Below are positions 41,293-49,328 of a stretch of 60,482 nucleotides of DNA, in pieces. The stretch lies in NCBI GenBank assembly GCA_905339255.1, contig CAJPFO010000164.1, positions 1 to 60,482 of the forward strand, given 5' to 3'. The position numbers were made by a program, and so were the translations under genes. Positions within the stretch are counted from its first letter, which is position 1, and each line of letters begins with the position of its first letter. This stretch comes from Myxococcaceae bacterium. GTDB lineage: Bacteria; Myxococcota_A; UBA9160. The notes beneath the pieces were generated by a model. The model did not search any database. It worked only from the letters and a program-made list of their open reading frames with translations, and was not told the DNA's origin.

Positions 41293-41331
41293 GAGAGCTC
41301 CTTTCGGGCGGCCGGCCGCCGCACCCCCGCG

Positions 41332-42489
41332 CTAGTCGCCGGTGGGCTCGGGGCCTCGCTTGCGGCGTTCGAAGAAGCCGGCGTGACGCGCCACGATCAG
41401 GTACTTGGTGAACCAGCGCCCCGTCTCTTCCTCGTGCTCGCTGCGCGTCTCGCGATCGGCGGGCTCGAAGAAGCAGGTGGGATCCTCTGCCATGTAGTCC
41501 CCCGAGTGGTACCAGGCCATCGCCCGGCATCCGCCGCAGGTGTACTGATAGCGGCAGCGACCGCAGCGTCCCTTGAGCCGGCTCCGGTCGGTGATCTCCT
41601 GGAACAGCGGGCTCGAGAGCACGAGCTCGTCGAGCGGCTTCTCGCGGACGTTTCCGGCCGAGAGCGCGTCGAGGAGCACCGGGCAGACCGAGACGTCGCC
41701 CTCGGCGGTGAGCGTGATCCAGTTTCCGACCCAGCAGCCGATCGGCGGATTGTGCGGAATGCCGCCTTCGAGGCCGCCGGACGCTCGTTCGTAGAGCTCG
41801 GGCGAGAGGAAGAACGGCGTGTAGCTCACGTAGCCATTCACGCGCGTCCGGAGCACGGGATGGAAGCTCTGCTCGAGGTCGTTGCGGTCGAAGGCGGCCT
41901 CGGCGAACCCCGCCTTGCCGGAGCCGCGCGCGACGAGGGGCGAGCGGTTGAAGGAGATGCGCCGCTCGATCAGGTAGTCGATGGTTCGCTCGAAGCTCTC
42001 GGCGTTGTGCTTGCCGAGGGTGACGATCACGTGGCGGTCGATGTCGAGCTCGTGGCAGAGCTCGAGCACCTCGAGGGTGCGATCGAAGTCGGCGTCGCGC
42101 GTGGCGGAGTTGTGCTCGTCGATCGAGTTGAGACCGAGGGCGATCGTGACCTTTCCGCCCGCGGCTTCCTTGATCGCACGAAGCATGTCGCGATCGAGGA
42201 GCTCGCCGTTCGAGCAGACCTTGCACTGATAGCCGAGATCCGCCGTGAGGCGCAGCAGGTCGAGGGCATCCTTGCGCACCAGGAACTCGCCCCCGCTCCA
42301 GCCGACGGCCTTCACCCCGAGGTTCTTGGCCGGATGCAGCACGAGGTCGCGGATCTCCTCGAACGCGAGCTCGCGCTTTCGGCTATGGGCGACCACCTCG
42401 CGCTGGTTGCTGCCCGTCATGCACATCGGACAGCGCAGGTTGCAGCGGCGTGTCGCCTCGAAATAGATGGCGCTGAATTTCGGCTGCAT
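41332..42489 (-). CDS. Radical SAM/SPASM domain protein
   Basis: 385 residues. Radical SAM cluster motif CNLRCPMC at about residues 16-23 and GWSGGEFLVR; C-terminal SPASM cysteines in IGCWVGNW, VSVCPVLLDALSAGN, CGRCRYQYTCGGCRA and PTCFFEP. This layout is shared by NirJ and AhbD-type heme-modifying enzymes and by peptide-modifying enzymes such as PqqE. No small precursor peptide gene is obvious beside it, so a heme- or cofactor-type role is preferred. A run of 14 G lies two bases before the ATG in place of a normal ribosome site. A Crp-type operator with a well placed -10 lies upstream. Confidence 0.82.
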   Translation of the reverse strand: MQPKFSAIYFEATRRCNLRCPMCMTGSNQREVVAHSRKRELAFEEIRDLVLHPAKNLGVKAVGWSGGEFLVRKDALDLLRLTADLGYQCKVCSNGELLDRDMLRAIKEAAGGKVTIALGLNSIDEHNSATRDADFDRTLEVLELCHELDIDRHVIVTLGKHNAESFERTIDYLIERRISFNRSPLVARGSGKAGFAEAAFDRNDLEQSFHPVLRTRVNGYVSYTPFFLSPELYERASGGLEGGIPHNPPIGCWVGNWITLTAEGDVSVCPVLLDALSAGNVREKPLDELVLSSPLFQEITDRSRLKGRCGRCRYQYTCGGCRAMAWYHSGDYMAEDPTCFFEPADRETRSEHEEETGRWFTKYLIVARHAGFFERRKRGPEPTGD

Positions 42490-42490
42490 T

Positions 42491-42504
42491 CCCCCCCCCC
42501 CCCC
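42491..42504 (-). repeat. 14-base homopolymer (G14 on the coding strand) in front of the radical SAM start
   Basis: Fourteen C on the plus strand end one base before the ATG complement at 42487-42489. On the mRNA this reads G14-A-AUG. Such tracts slip readily; here length change would alter ribosome-site spacing but not the reading frame. Confidence 0.85.
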
Positions 42505-42534
42505 ACGACTCCGGCGCCCCCGGCGGCCGCAAGA

Positions 42535-42577
42535 GACCTACGAGATTTCGGGCGGCCCTGCCATGATGCGCATCATA
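42535..42577 (-). promoter_or_regulatory. Crp/Fnr-type operator CATGAT-GCGC-ATCATA with -10 TAGGTC
   Basis: Palindrome at 42562-42577, symmetric variant with ATGAT half-sites. Minus-strand TAGGTC begins at 42540, 29.5 bp from the centre. Serves the radical SAM gene. Confidence 0.7.
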
Positions 42578-42697
42578 TCGAGCGGGGCGAAACGGCGCGA
42601 TCCCGGCATCGGCTACGGCCCGGGTCCCACTCGCGAACGACCGCCTCGGCGTCATGGGAGTTCGGGCCGCAGAGGCTCGGTCAAGGGATGGACCGCG

Positions 42698-42713
42698 TAT
42701 GACTCGAGCCATA
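42698..42713 (+). promoter_or_regulatory. Crp/Fnr-type operator TATGAC-TCGA-GCCATA
   Basis: One mismatch in the right half-site. Centre is 111 bp before the ATG of the zinc dehydrogenase. The -10 candidate (TTCATC near 42734) is weak. Confidence 0.6.
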
Positions 42714-42816
42714 CTCGCCCGATCCTCGGCTCGTTCATCCTCGTCGCCCGTGCGCCTGCGAAGCGGGAGCCACGCGCTCCGTACGCTCTCCGGGCCTCGC
42801 AAGGGGAGGAATCAGC

Positions 42817-43872
42817 ATGAGCCCTCGCAGCATGCGTGCGGCGCGCTTCCATGGGGGCAGCATCGGCCTGCGGATCGACGAGGTCCCCTGGCCCGAGCCG
42901 GGGCCGCAGGATGTCGTGGTTCGCGTGCGTGCTTGCGGCATCTGCGGCTCCGACGTCCATTTCCTCGAGGGGATGCCCGTTCCGGCCCCGCTTCCCGTGA
43001 CGCTCGGCCACGAGCCCGCCGGGATCGTCGAGGCGATCGGGTCGGAGGTTCGGGACTGGAAGCCGGGTGATCGCGTCGCCGTGCACCTCGGGATCGGCTG
43101 CGGGAGCTGCGCCACCTGCAAGGGCGACAATCCGACCGCCTGCCGCCAGATCCGCTCGCCGGGGCTCCATTTCGACGGAGCCTTCGCCGACGCGATCCGC
43201 GTCCCGCAGAGCTGCCTCGTCCGCGTTCCCGACGGCGTTTCGCTCACGGCGGCGGCACTCGCCACCGATTGCGTGACGAGCCCCTTCCACGCGCTCCGCT
43301 GTCGCGGCCGCCTCGCGCCGGGGGAGACCGTCGCCGTGATCGGCGCGGGAGGCCTCGGGCTCATGGCCGTCTCGCTCGCGCGGGTGCTCGGCGCCGCGCG
43401 CGTGCTCGCGGTGGACCTCTCGCCCGTTGCGCTCGAGCGCGCGCGGAAGGCGGGCGCGGACGAGTGCATCCAGATCCGCAAGGGCGAGGACGCCGCGCCG
43501 CAGCTCCAGCTCCGTACCGGGGGCGGGGCGGATCTGGCCATCGAATGCGTCGGGATTCCGGAGACCGTCTCGACCGGCGTCTGCTCGCTCCGGCCGGGCG
43601 GGCGCCTCGTCGTGGTCGGAGTCGGGATGCAGCCTCCGCGGATCGGTCTTCCGCAGGCCCTTTTCTGTGTCGGCGAGCTCTCGGTGATCGGGAGCTTCGC
43701 CTCGCACATCGGCGATCTCGCCGAGGTGCTCCGGCTCGAGGCCGAGCGTCGGATCGACATCGACGCAGCGATCTCGCATCGGCTCCCGCTCGAAAGGGTC
43801 GGCGAGGGGCTCGAGATGCTTCGGAGCCGCTCGCAGGAGCCGCAGCGGATCGTGGTCGAGATCGGACCCTAG
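42817..43872 (+). CDS. Zinc-dependent medium-chain alcohol dehydrogenase
   Basis: 351 residues. Catalytic zinc motif region CGICGSDVHF and GHEPAGIV (GHE at about residue 64); structural zinc lobe with CGSCATCKGDNPTAC; Rossmann motif VIGAGGLGLMAV (about 170) followed by VDLSP, indicating NAD(H) preference. It oxidises a secondary or primary alcohol or hydroxy-CoA; relatives include 6-hydroxycyclohexenecarbonyl-CoA dehydrogenase. GGGGAGGA lies before the ATG. An alcohol made by a C-H hydroxylating molybdoenzyme would be a logical substrate (inference). It has its own Crp-type operator and a strong terminator. Confidence 0.9.
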   Translation: MSPRSMRAARFHGGSIGLRIDEVPWPEPGPQDVVVRVRACGICGSDVHFLEGMPVPAPLPVTLGHEPAGIVEAIGSEVRDWKPGDRVAVHLGIGCGSCATCKGDNPTACRQIRSPGLHFDGAFADAIRVPQSCLVRVPDGVSLTAAALATDCVTSPFHALRCRGRLAPGETVAVIGAGGLGLMAVSLARVLGAARVLAVDLSPVALERARKAGADECIQIRKGEDAAPQLQLRTGGGADLAIECVGIPETVSTGVCSLRPGGRLVVVGVGMQPPRIGLPQALFCVGELSVIGSFASHIGDLAEVLRLEAERRIDIDAAISHRLPLERVGEGLEMLRSRSQEPQRIVVEIGP

Positions 43873-43901
43873 AAGACTCGACCCGAACATCGGTCGGCGA
43901 A

Positions 43902-43926
43902 GAGGGCGACCCGGCGGGTCGCCCTC
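43902..43926 (+). terminator. Strong hairpin after the zinc dehydrogenase
   Basis: Perfect 11-bp stem GAGGGCGACCC (43902-43912) and GGGTCGCCCTC (43916-43926), three-base loop. No T-tract. Lies 30 bases after the stop codon and before the convergent lipoprotein gene. Confidence 0.65.
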
Positions 43927-44036
43927 CGAAGGCTCGAAACTGCGGCGGCGAGCGTCTTCTCCTGTGCAACCCTCCGAAGGGGGCGGGCGCCCTGCGGCGG
44001 ATCGTCGTCGACATCGCCCCGCGAGCGATGCGCCTA

Positions 44037-44549
44037 TCAGCGCGAGCGGGCCGAGGTGTGGGTGTCGACCTCGAGGACGCGGACCTCGAAGCGCCCCGGG
44101 CGCGCCACGCCGCGCTCGAGCCAGCGCTCCGCGCCGGCACGCACCTCGACCACGAAGGGCACGAAGTCGATTCCCGAGTCGCACGCTTCGGGGGCATCGA
44201 CCCCGACCCGGAGCCATCCCGCAGGCTCTTGCGGGAGCTCGATCTCTTCGATCCTGGGCGAGGGGTCGTCGCAGCGCAGGTCGCGGAGGAGTTCGCCTCC
44301 GTCGTGTCTCGGTGTGTTCCCGAAATAGACGGTCTCCTGCGAGGAATCGGTCACGTAGAGGTCGAGATCGGCGCCGACGCCGAAGGCCAGCCGGACACTT
44401 CTCCCTGGGGCCGGCTTCTCGGCTGGCGTACGCTCCAAGAGACGTTCGAGTTCGAAGTGCTCGGCTTCGCTCTGCTCGGCCGACGGAGGGCGTGCCGCGC
44501 AGGCCGCGAAAAGCGCTCCGACGAGCCACAGAGGAAGCGATCGACGCAT
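44037..44549 (-). CDS. Putative lipoprotein of unknown function
   Basis: 170 residues. Starts MRRSLPLWLVGALFAACAARPP: basic residues, a hydrophobic core and Cys at position 17 in FAAC, a plausible lipoprotein signal. The mature part is beta-rich (VRLAFGVGADLDLYVTDSSQETVYFGN ... GWLRVGVDAPEA) and resembles a pre-peptidase or PPC-like beta sandwich that binds or displays extracellular partners, without a catalytic motif I know. GAGGGAG precedes the ATG. Its start codon overlaps that of the divergent beta-propeller gene (both use the same CATG). Confidence 0.65.
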   Translation of the reverse strand: MRRSLPLWLVGALFAACAARPPSAEQSEAEHFELERLLERTPAEKPAPGRSVRLAFGVGADLDLYVTDSSQETVYFGNTPRHDGGELLRDLRCDDPSPRIEEIELPQEPAGWLRVGVDAPEACDSGIDFVPFVVEVRAGAERWLERGVARPGRFEVRVLEVDTHTSARSR

Positions 44550-46398
44550 GCAGGATCTCCCTCGCGACACCCATTGGAGATGGCGCTCCGGTCCGTGGCG
44601 GCAGCTTGCCACGGCGCTCGTCGTCGGGCTCGCGCTCCTCGCTCGGGCGTCCGTCGCCGATGCGGCGGCGCATTTCGCCGGGCGCGTACACGACGGGAAA
44701 GGAGCTCCCGTCGCTGGTGCAATGCTGAGCTTCGCGCACGGGAGCCCACGACACGTCGTCACCGTCTTCAGCGACGCCGAAGGACGCTTCCGATCCCCCG
44801 ACCTCGCGGGCGCTTCGCCGTGGTCCTTGCGGGTCCGGAAGCCTCTTTGGCGCGACGCGCGGCGCGAGGGACTCGATCTTCTTGCGCAGGGAGAGCGTCG
44901 CGTCGACGTCGTGCTCGAGCCCGAGACGGACCCGGTGGCGATCACCGCTCAGCTCCCGGCGAACCGCTGGTTCTCGCTCGTGCTCGACCGCGTGCCCGAC
45001 GCAGCGAAGCGCGAGGAACTCGTTCGCCAGTGCACCTACTGTCATCAGCAGGGAAGCCTCCACACCCGCGTGCAACGCGGCCACGAGAACTGGGAGAAGG
45101 TGCTCTCGCTCATGGCGCGGATGGGCGGAATGCTCGGCCCGGAGCTCCGAGCCGAATTGCCTTCGCTCTTCGACGAGGCCTACGAGCCGAAAGTGGCCGT
45201 GCCGAAGCTGATGGCGCGCCTCGGCGAAGCGGGTTTCGTTCCGGAGGCCGCTCCCGAGGTGCGGAGCGCCATCATCGAGGAGTGGGAGATGGGGGCGGTG
45301 GCGTCGATGCAGCACGACGTCGCCGTGCATGCCGACGGATCGCTCTGGAGCGTCGATCAGCTCCAGGATCGCCTCTCGCGACTCGATCCGAACGTTCCCG
45401 GCGGTGCAATCGAGGTGTACGAGGTCCCGAAAGGGGATCTTCCGATCGGAGGTTTCACGGGGGGACGCGCCGTGCTGCCGCCGAACGCGAACGCCCACGT
45501 CGGCCCGCATTCGCTGCAGATGGCGCCGGACGGCACGGTCTGGCTCACACTCTCGTTCGGCAACCAGATCGCCGGCTTCGATCCGAGAACGAAACGCTGG
45601 GAGATCCATCCGCTCGACGAGGGCTTCTATCCGCACACGCTTCGCTTCGATCGGGGCGGTCGCATCTGGTTCAGCGTCGCGGTGTCGAACCACATCGGCA
45701 TGCTCGACCGCGCGAGCGGACGCGTGCGGACGTTCCGGCTCCCGGCCGCCTCGTGGCAACAGGGGCTCCTGCTCCGCGCGCTTCCGGCCTTCTTCTGGAT
45801 CGCTCGTCACGTCGATCTCGGGGACCCTCCGGCGGGCGAGGGGATCGACTTGCCGGTGCCCTACGGAATCGACGTGGCTCCCGACGGCGGCATCTGGTTC
45901 AGCCAATTGAATCTCCACCGCATCGGCCGCATCGACCCCGAGACGTTCGAGATCGAACTCGTCGACACGCCATTCGAGGGCCCTCGACGGCTGCGCTTCG
46001 ACTCGAAGGGACGGCTCTGGATCCCGGGCTTCTCGTCGAACACGCTCGCGCGTTTCGATCCAGGCACCCGACGTTTCGAGACCTGGAGTCTCCCGACGGC
46101 TCCCGCCGGCACCGAGACCCCCTACGCGCTCCACGTCGACCACCGGGACGACAGCGTCTGGATCTGCGGCACCGCGAGCGACTCGTTGCTGCATTTCGAT
46201 CCGGCGACGCAGCGGTTCACGACGATTCCGCTGCCGACGCGGGTCACCTTCACGCGCGAGATCGATTTCGACTCGCAGGGCCGCGTCTGGACCTCGAACT
46301 CGAACCTCCCGACCTGGCAGGTCGAAGGAGCGTATCCGCGGGTGATCCGCGTCGATTGGCGCGCGCCCGAGAAGATCGCGAGCCGAGCGATCCGATAG
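44548..46398 (+). CDS. Secreted c-type heme protein with carboxypeptidase-like domain and Vgb-type beta-propeller
   Basis: 616 residues. Signal peptide about residues 18-40 (LATALVVGLALLARASVADA). Then a carboxypeptidase regulatory-like beta domain (HFAGRVHDGKGAPVAGAMLSF), one heme c site CTYCH (about residue 163), and about six blade repeats of the streptogramin-lyase type (SLWSVDQLQDRLSRLDP, TVWLTLSFGNQIAGFDP, RIWFSVAVSNHIGMLD, GIWFSQLNLHRIGRID, RLWIPGFSSNTLARFDP, SVWICGTASDSLLHFDP). Possible role: periplasmic electron-transfer or substrate-binding partner of an exported enzyme. GAGGAAG lies before the ATG. Catalysis is not claimed. Confidence 0.75.
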   Translation: MQDLPRDTHWRWRSGPWRQLATALVVGLALLARASVADAAAHFAGRVHDGKGAPVAGAMLSFAHGSPRHVVTVFSDAEGRFRSPDLAGASPWSLRVRKPLWRDARREGLDLLAQGERRVDVVLEPETDPVAITAQLPANRWFSLVLDRVPDAAKREELVRQCTYCHQQGSLHTRVQRGHENWEKVLSLMARMGGMLGPELRAELPSLFDEAYEPKVAVPKLMARLGEAGFVPEAAPEVRSAIIEEWEMGAVASMQHDVAVHADGSLWSVDQLQDRLSRLDPNVPGGAIEVYEVPKGDLPIGGFTGGRAVLPPNANAHVGPHSLQMAPDGTVWLTLSFGNQIAGFDPRTKRWEIHPLDEGFYPHTLRFDRGGRIWFSVAVSNHIGMLDRASGRVRTFRLPAASWQQGLLLRALPAFFWIARHVDLGDPPAGEGIDLPVPYGIDVAPDGGIWFSQLNLHRIGRIDPETFEIELVDTPFEGPRRLRFDSKGRLWIPGFSSNTLARFDPGTRRFETWSLPTAPAGTETPYALHVDHRDDSVWICGTASDSLLHFDPATQRFTTIPLPTRVTFTREIDFDSQGRVWTSNSNLPTWQVEGAYPRVIRVDWRAPEKIASRAIR

Positions 46399-46408
46399 CG
46401 GCCGTGGG

Positions 46409-46451
46409 CATGACGCTCGTCATAACGCCCCGAAGCCGTCGAGCCGAGGAT
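46409..46451 (+). promoter_or_regulatory. Crp/Fnr-type operator CATGAC-GCTC-GTCATA
   Basis: Palindrome at 46409-46424, one mismatch. GAGGAT at 46446-46451 begins 29.5 bp from the centre and is a weak -10. Lies just after the propeller gene and serves the alpha gene at 46496. Confidence 0.7.
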
Positions 46452-46495
46452 GCCGGACGCGGGGTGTCTGGGAATCCGTGCCGGGAGGAGTTCGT

Positions 46496-49267
46496 GTGAG
46501 CAGCGCCAAGGGAAGCTGGGCCGATCGCTACCGTGAGAAGTGGACGTGGGACAAGGTGAGCTTCGGAAGCCACTCGGTCGACTGCTATCCGGGCGGCTGC
46601 CCCTGGCGCGTCTACACGAAGGACGGCCGCATCCTCCGCGAGGAGCAGGCGGGGACCTTCGCGCCGATCGAAGCGGGCGTCCCGGACATGAACCCCATGG
46701 GCTGCCAGAAGGGCGCGAGCTGGAGCCACTGCCATTACTCGCAGGATCGCGTGACGCATCCCCTGAAGCGCGTCGGCGAGCGAGGCGAAGGCAAGTTCGA
46801 ACGCGTCTCCTGGGACCAGGCGCTCACCGAGATCGCCGACGGGGTCCTCGACGCGATCGAGAGCGAGGGGCCGGCGTCGATCATCAACCTCTTCACGCCC
46901 GAGCCGGGCGCGGCCCCCGCACGGATGTTCTCTGAAGCGCTCGGCCTGCCGATGACCGACGGCAACGCCGAGTTCCAGGACTTCAGCCCCGGCTGGCACA
47001 TCACGTGGGGTCTGTTCAACCCGACTTCTTCGATGGACGACTGGTTCCTCGCCGAGCTCACGCTCATCTGGCATGCGAACCCCGTCTACACGAACATCCA
47101 CTGGTACCACTACGTCGCCGAATCCCGGTACAACGGCGGCGAGGTCGTGACGATCGCTCCGGACTACAGCCCGTCGGCGATCCACGCGGACTACCACCTC
47201 CCGGTGCGGATCGGCAGCGACGCCGCGCTCGCGCTCTCGATGTGCAAGGTGATCATCGACGCGGGCCTGTACCAGAAGCAGTTCGTCCAGGAGCAGACCG
47301 ACCTTCCGCTGCTCGTCCGCTGCGACAACGGACGATTCCTGCGCGGCCCCGAGGTCTTCGCCGGGGAGCGCGAGGACCAGTTCTTCTGGTGGGACGGCCT
47401 CTCCGGAACGCTCACGATGGCGCCGCGGCATACGCTCGCGACGATGGGCGTCGATCCTGCCCTCGAGGGCCGCTACACCGTGACGCTCACGAACGGGACG
47501 ACGGTCGAGGTCGAGCCCGTCTTCGCGAGGCTCCGCCGCCACCTCGAGGCGTACGACCCGGAGCGCGCCGCCGCGATCTGCGAAGTGCATCCGGACAACA
47601 TCCGGAAGCTCGCGCGCAAGGTGGCGACGCGGAAGACCAAGATCTTCATCGGCTGGAACTCGGGCAAGTACTACCACGGCGACCTGATGGAGCGCGCCAT
47701 GGCGCTGCTCCTCGGCCTGACCGCGAACTGGGGCAAGAAGGGAACCGGAACGCGCTCGTGGGCGATCTCGGCCATGGACGGCGAGATCTTCATCCCGGGC
47801 AAGGAAGGGCCCGGCCAAGAAGCCGCGCAGAAGCAGATCGCGGGGCTCATGGCGATGCGGCGGCTGCTCACGGCGAGCGATCCGACGCTCACCGCGGAGA
47901 TGATCCAGAACCGGATGATGGCGCTCGCCAACGACGTCCCGCAGGGCCCCGGCCTCGGGATGCCTCCCGCCTTCCTCTGGTACTACCAGTACGGTTACAA
48001 GGATCGTTGGAACGATCCCGAGAACCACGATCCGTCGTACCCGCGCTCGTTCGACGAGTACGTGAACCTCGCGATCGAGAAGGGCTGGTGGGATCCGCGC
48101 TACTCGAAGGTCTACCAGAACACGAAGCCTCGCGTGCTCTTCGAAGCGGGCGGGAACGTGCTGCGCCGGCAGCGCGGGGGGCAGAAGCTCCTGCTCGAGC
48201 ACCTCTGGCCGAAGCTCGATCTCGTGGTCTCGGTCGACTACCGGCTCACGACGACCGGGCTCTACTCGGACTACGTGCTTCCGGCCGCGCAGCATTACGA
48301 GAAGCTCGGCCACTCGATGCCGTCGGTGCACCACCTGAACTACGTGCTCTGCGACCGCGCCGCCGAGCCCGTCGGCGAGGCACTCCCGGATCTCGAGATC
48401 GGCTTCCGGATCCTCGAGAAGATCGAGGAGCGGGCCGCGGCTCGCGGGAAGAAGGATTTCATCGACGCGCGCGGCCAGCGGCGCGAGCTCCATGGGCTCG
48501 TCGACCGGATCAGCCACAAGGGGGCGCTCCGGGACGAGGAGAAGCGGATCGACGAGAGCATCCGCGACGCGGCGGTCTACGGGATCCTTCCGAAGGGAAC
48601 CACGCTCGATACGCTCCGCGAGAAGGGCTTCGTGCGCTGGACGAACTGGGGAAACGTCCTCCATGGCACCTCGCAGGCTTCGACGATCAAGCCCGATGAG
48701 GTCCACAACCCGCTCCGCTGGCACACCGAGGACAAGGTCCCGTACGACACCCTCGTCCGTCGTGCGCAGTACTACATCGACCACGAGTGGTTCCTCGAGT
48801 GCGGCGAGGAGCTGCCGACGCACAAGGAGCCGCCGAACCAAGGAGGCTCGAAGCGGCGCTTCCAGATGACCAGCGGCCACAACCGCTGGAGCATCCACTC
48901 GATGAACATGACGAACGACATCATCCTGAACACCCACCGGGGGGAGCCGTTCGTCTTCATCAACGACCAGGACGCGGGATCGCTCGAGATCGCGAACGGC
49001 GATCGCGTGAAGCTCGTGAGCAACGTCGGCGAAGCCCGCTATGCGGCGAAGGTCTCGCCGGCCGTGCGGCCCGGGCAGGTGATCGTCTACAACGGCTTCG
49101 AGCCCTACATGCACGAGGGATGGTCGAGCCAATCGGATCTCGAGCCCGGCCACGTGAAGCCGCTCGGCCTCGCGGCCGGCTACGGTCATCTCTCGTACCG
49201 GATCCTCTCGTGGCAACCGATTCCGGCGGACCGTGCGGTCCGCGTGGACGTCGAGAAGGTGCGCTAG
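46496..49267 (+). CDS. Molybdopterin oxidoreductase catalytic subunit without Tat signal (alpha-5)
   Basis: 923 residues from GTG 46496, chosen because GGGAGGAG lies eight bases upstream and the resulting N-terminus (MSSAKGSWADRYREKW) matches the paralog at 36758; a GTG at 46478 would add six residues. Leaderless, so probably cytoplasmic. FS0: His26, Cys30, Cys35, Cys70. Mo-ligand region QDFSPGWHITWG. Clearly the nearest relative of alpha-4, with most positions identical by eye from end to end, including NIHWYHY and KYYHGDLMER. No beta gene follows; an LLM oxidoreductase gene lies 61 bases downstream. It may use the beta subunit from 39584. Confidence 0.88.
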   Translation: MSSAKGSWADRYREKWTWDKVSFGSHSVDCYPGGCPWRVYTKDGRILREEQAGTFAPIEAGVPDMNPMGCQKGASWSHCHYSQDRVTHPLKRVGERGEGKFERVSWDQALTEIADGVLDAIESEGPASIINLFTPEPGAAPARMFSEALGLPMTDGNAEFQDFSPGWHITWGLFNPTSSMDDWFLAELTLIWHANPVYTNIHWYHYVAESRYNGGEVVTIAPDYSPSAIHADYHLPVRIGSDAALALSMCKVIIDAGLYQKQFVQEQTDLPLLVRCDNGRFLRGPEVFAGEREDQFFWWDGLSGTLTMAPRHTLATMGVDPALEGRYTVTLTNGTTVEVEPVFARLRRHLEAYDPERAAAICEVHPDNIRKLARKVATRKTKIFIGWNSGKYYHGDLMERAMALLLGLTANWGKKGTGTRSWAISAMDGEIFIPGKEGPGQEAAQKQIAGLMAMRRLLTASDPTLTAEMIQNRMMALANDVPQGPGLGMPPAFLWYYQYGYKDRWNDPENHDPSYPRSFDEYVNLAIEKGWWDPRYSKVYQNTKPRVLFEAGGNVLRRQRGGQKLLLEHLWPKLDLVVSVDYRLTTTGLYSDYVLPAAQHYEKLGHSMPSVHHLNYVLCDRAAEPVGEALPDLEIGFRILEKIEERAAARGKKDFIDARGQRRELHGLVDRISHKGALRDEEKRIDESIRDAAVYGILPKGTTLDTLREKGFVRWTNWGNVLHGTSQASTIKPDEVHNPLRWHTEDKVPYDTLVRRAQYYIDHEWFLECGEELPTHKEPPNQGGSKRRFQMTSGHNRWSIHSMNMTNDIILNTHRGEPFVFINDQDAGSLEIANGDRVKLVSNVGEARYAAKVSPAVRPGQVIVYNGFEPYMHEGWSSQSDLEPGHVKPLGLAAGYGHLSYRILSWQPIPADRAVRVDVEKVR

Positions 49268-49328
49268 CGAGAGCCCCGGAATCCGGACGGGTCGCCGCAC
49301 GCGCGAGCTCGGCGGCGGGAGGGTAGCG

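Larger units (their letters stand above)
42490..42816. other. 327-bp divergent intergenic region with two Crp-type operators
   Basis: No reading frame that I trust. It holds the 14-base C run (42491-42504), the minus-strand promoter with operator 42562-42577, and the plus-strand operator 42698-42713. Between the two operators (about 42580-42695) I see nothing further that I can name. Confidence 0.6.

Noticed and set aside
35090-42226. Very long minus-strand open frame of more than 2300 codons
   Set aside because: Runs antisense to the alpha and beta subunit genes; only its last 148 residues are a real gene. GC-rich codon bias opens antisense frames.
46478-46495. GTG at 46478 as the start of alpha-5
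   Set aside because: GTG 46496 has a better ribosome site and gives an N-terminus matching the paralog at 36758.
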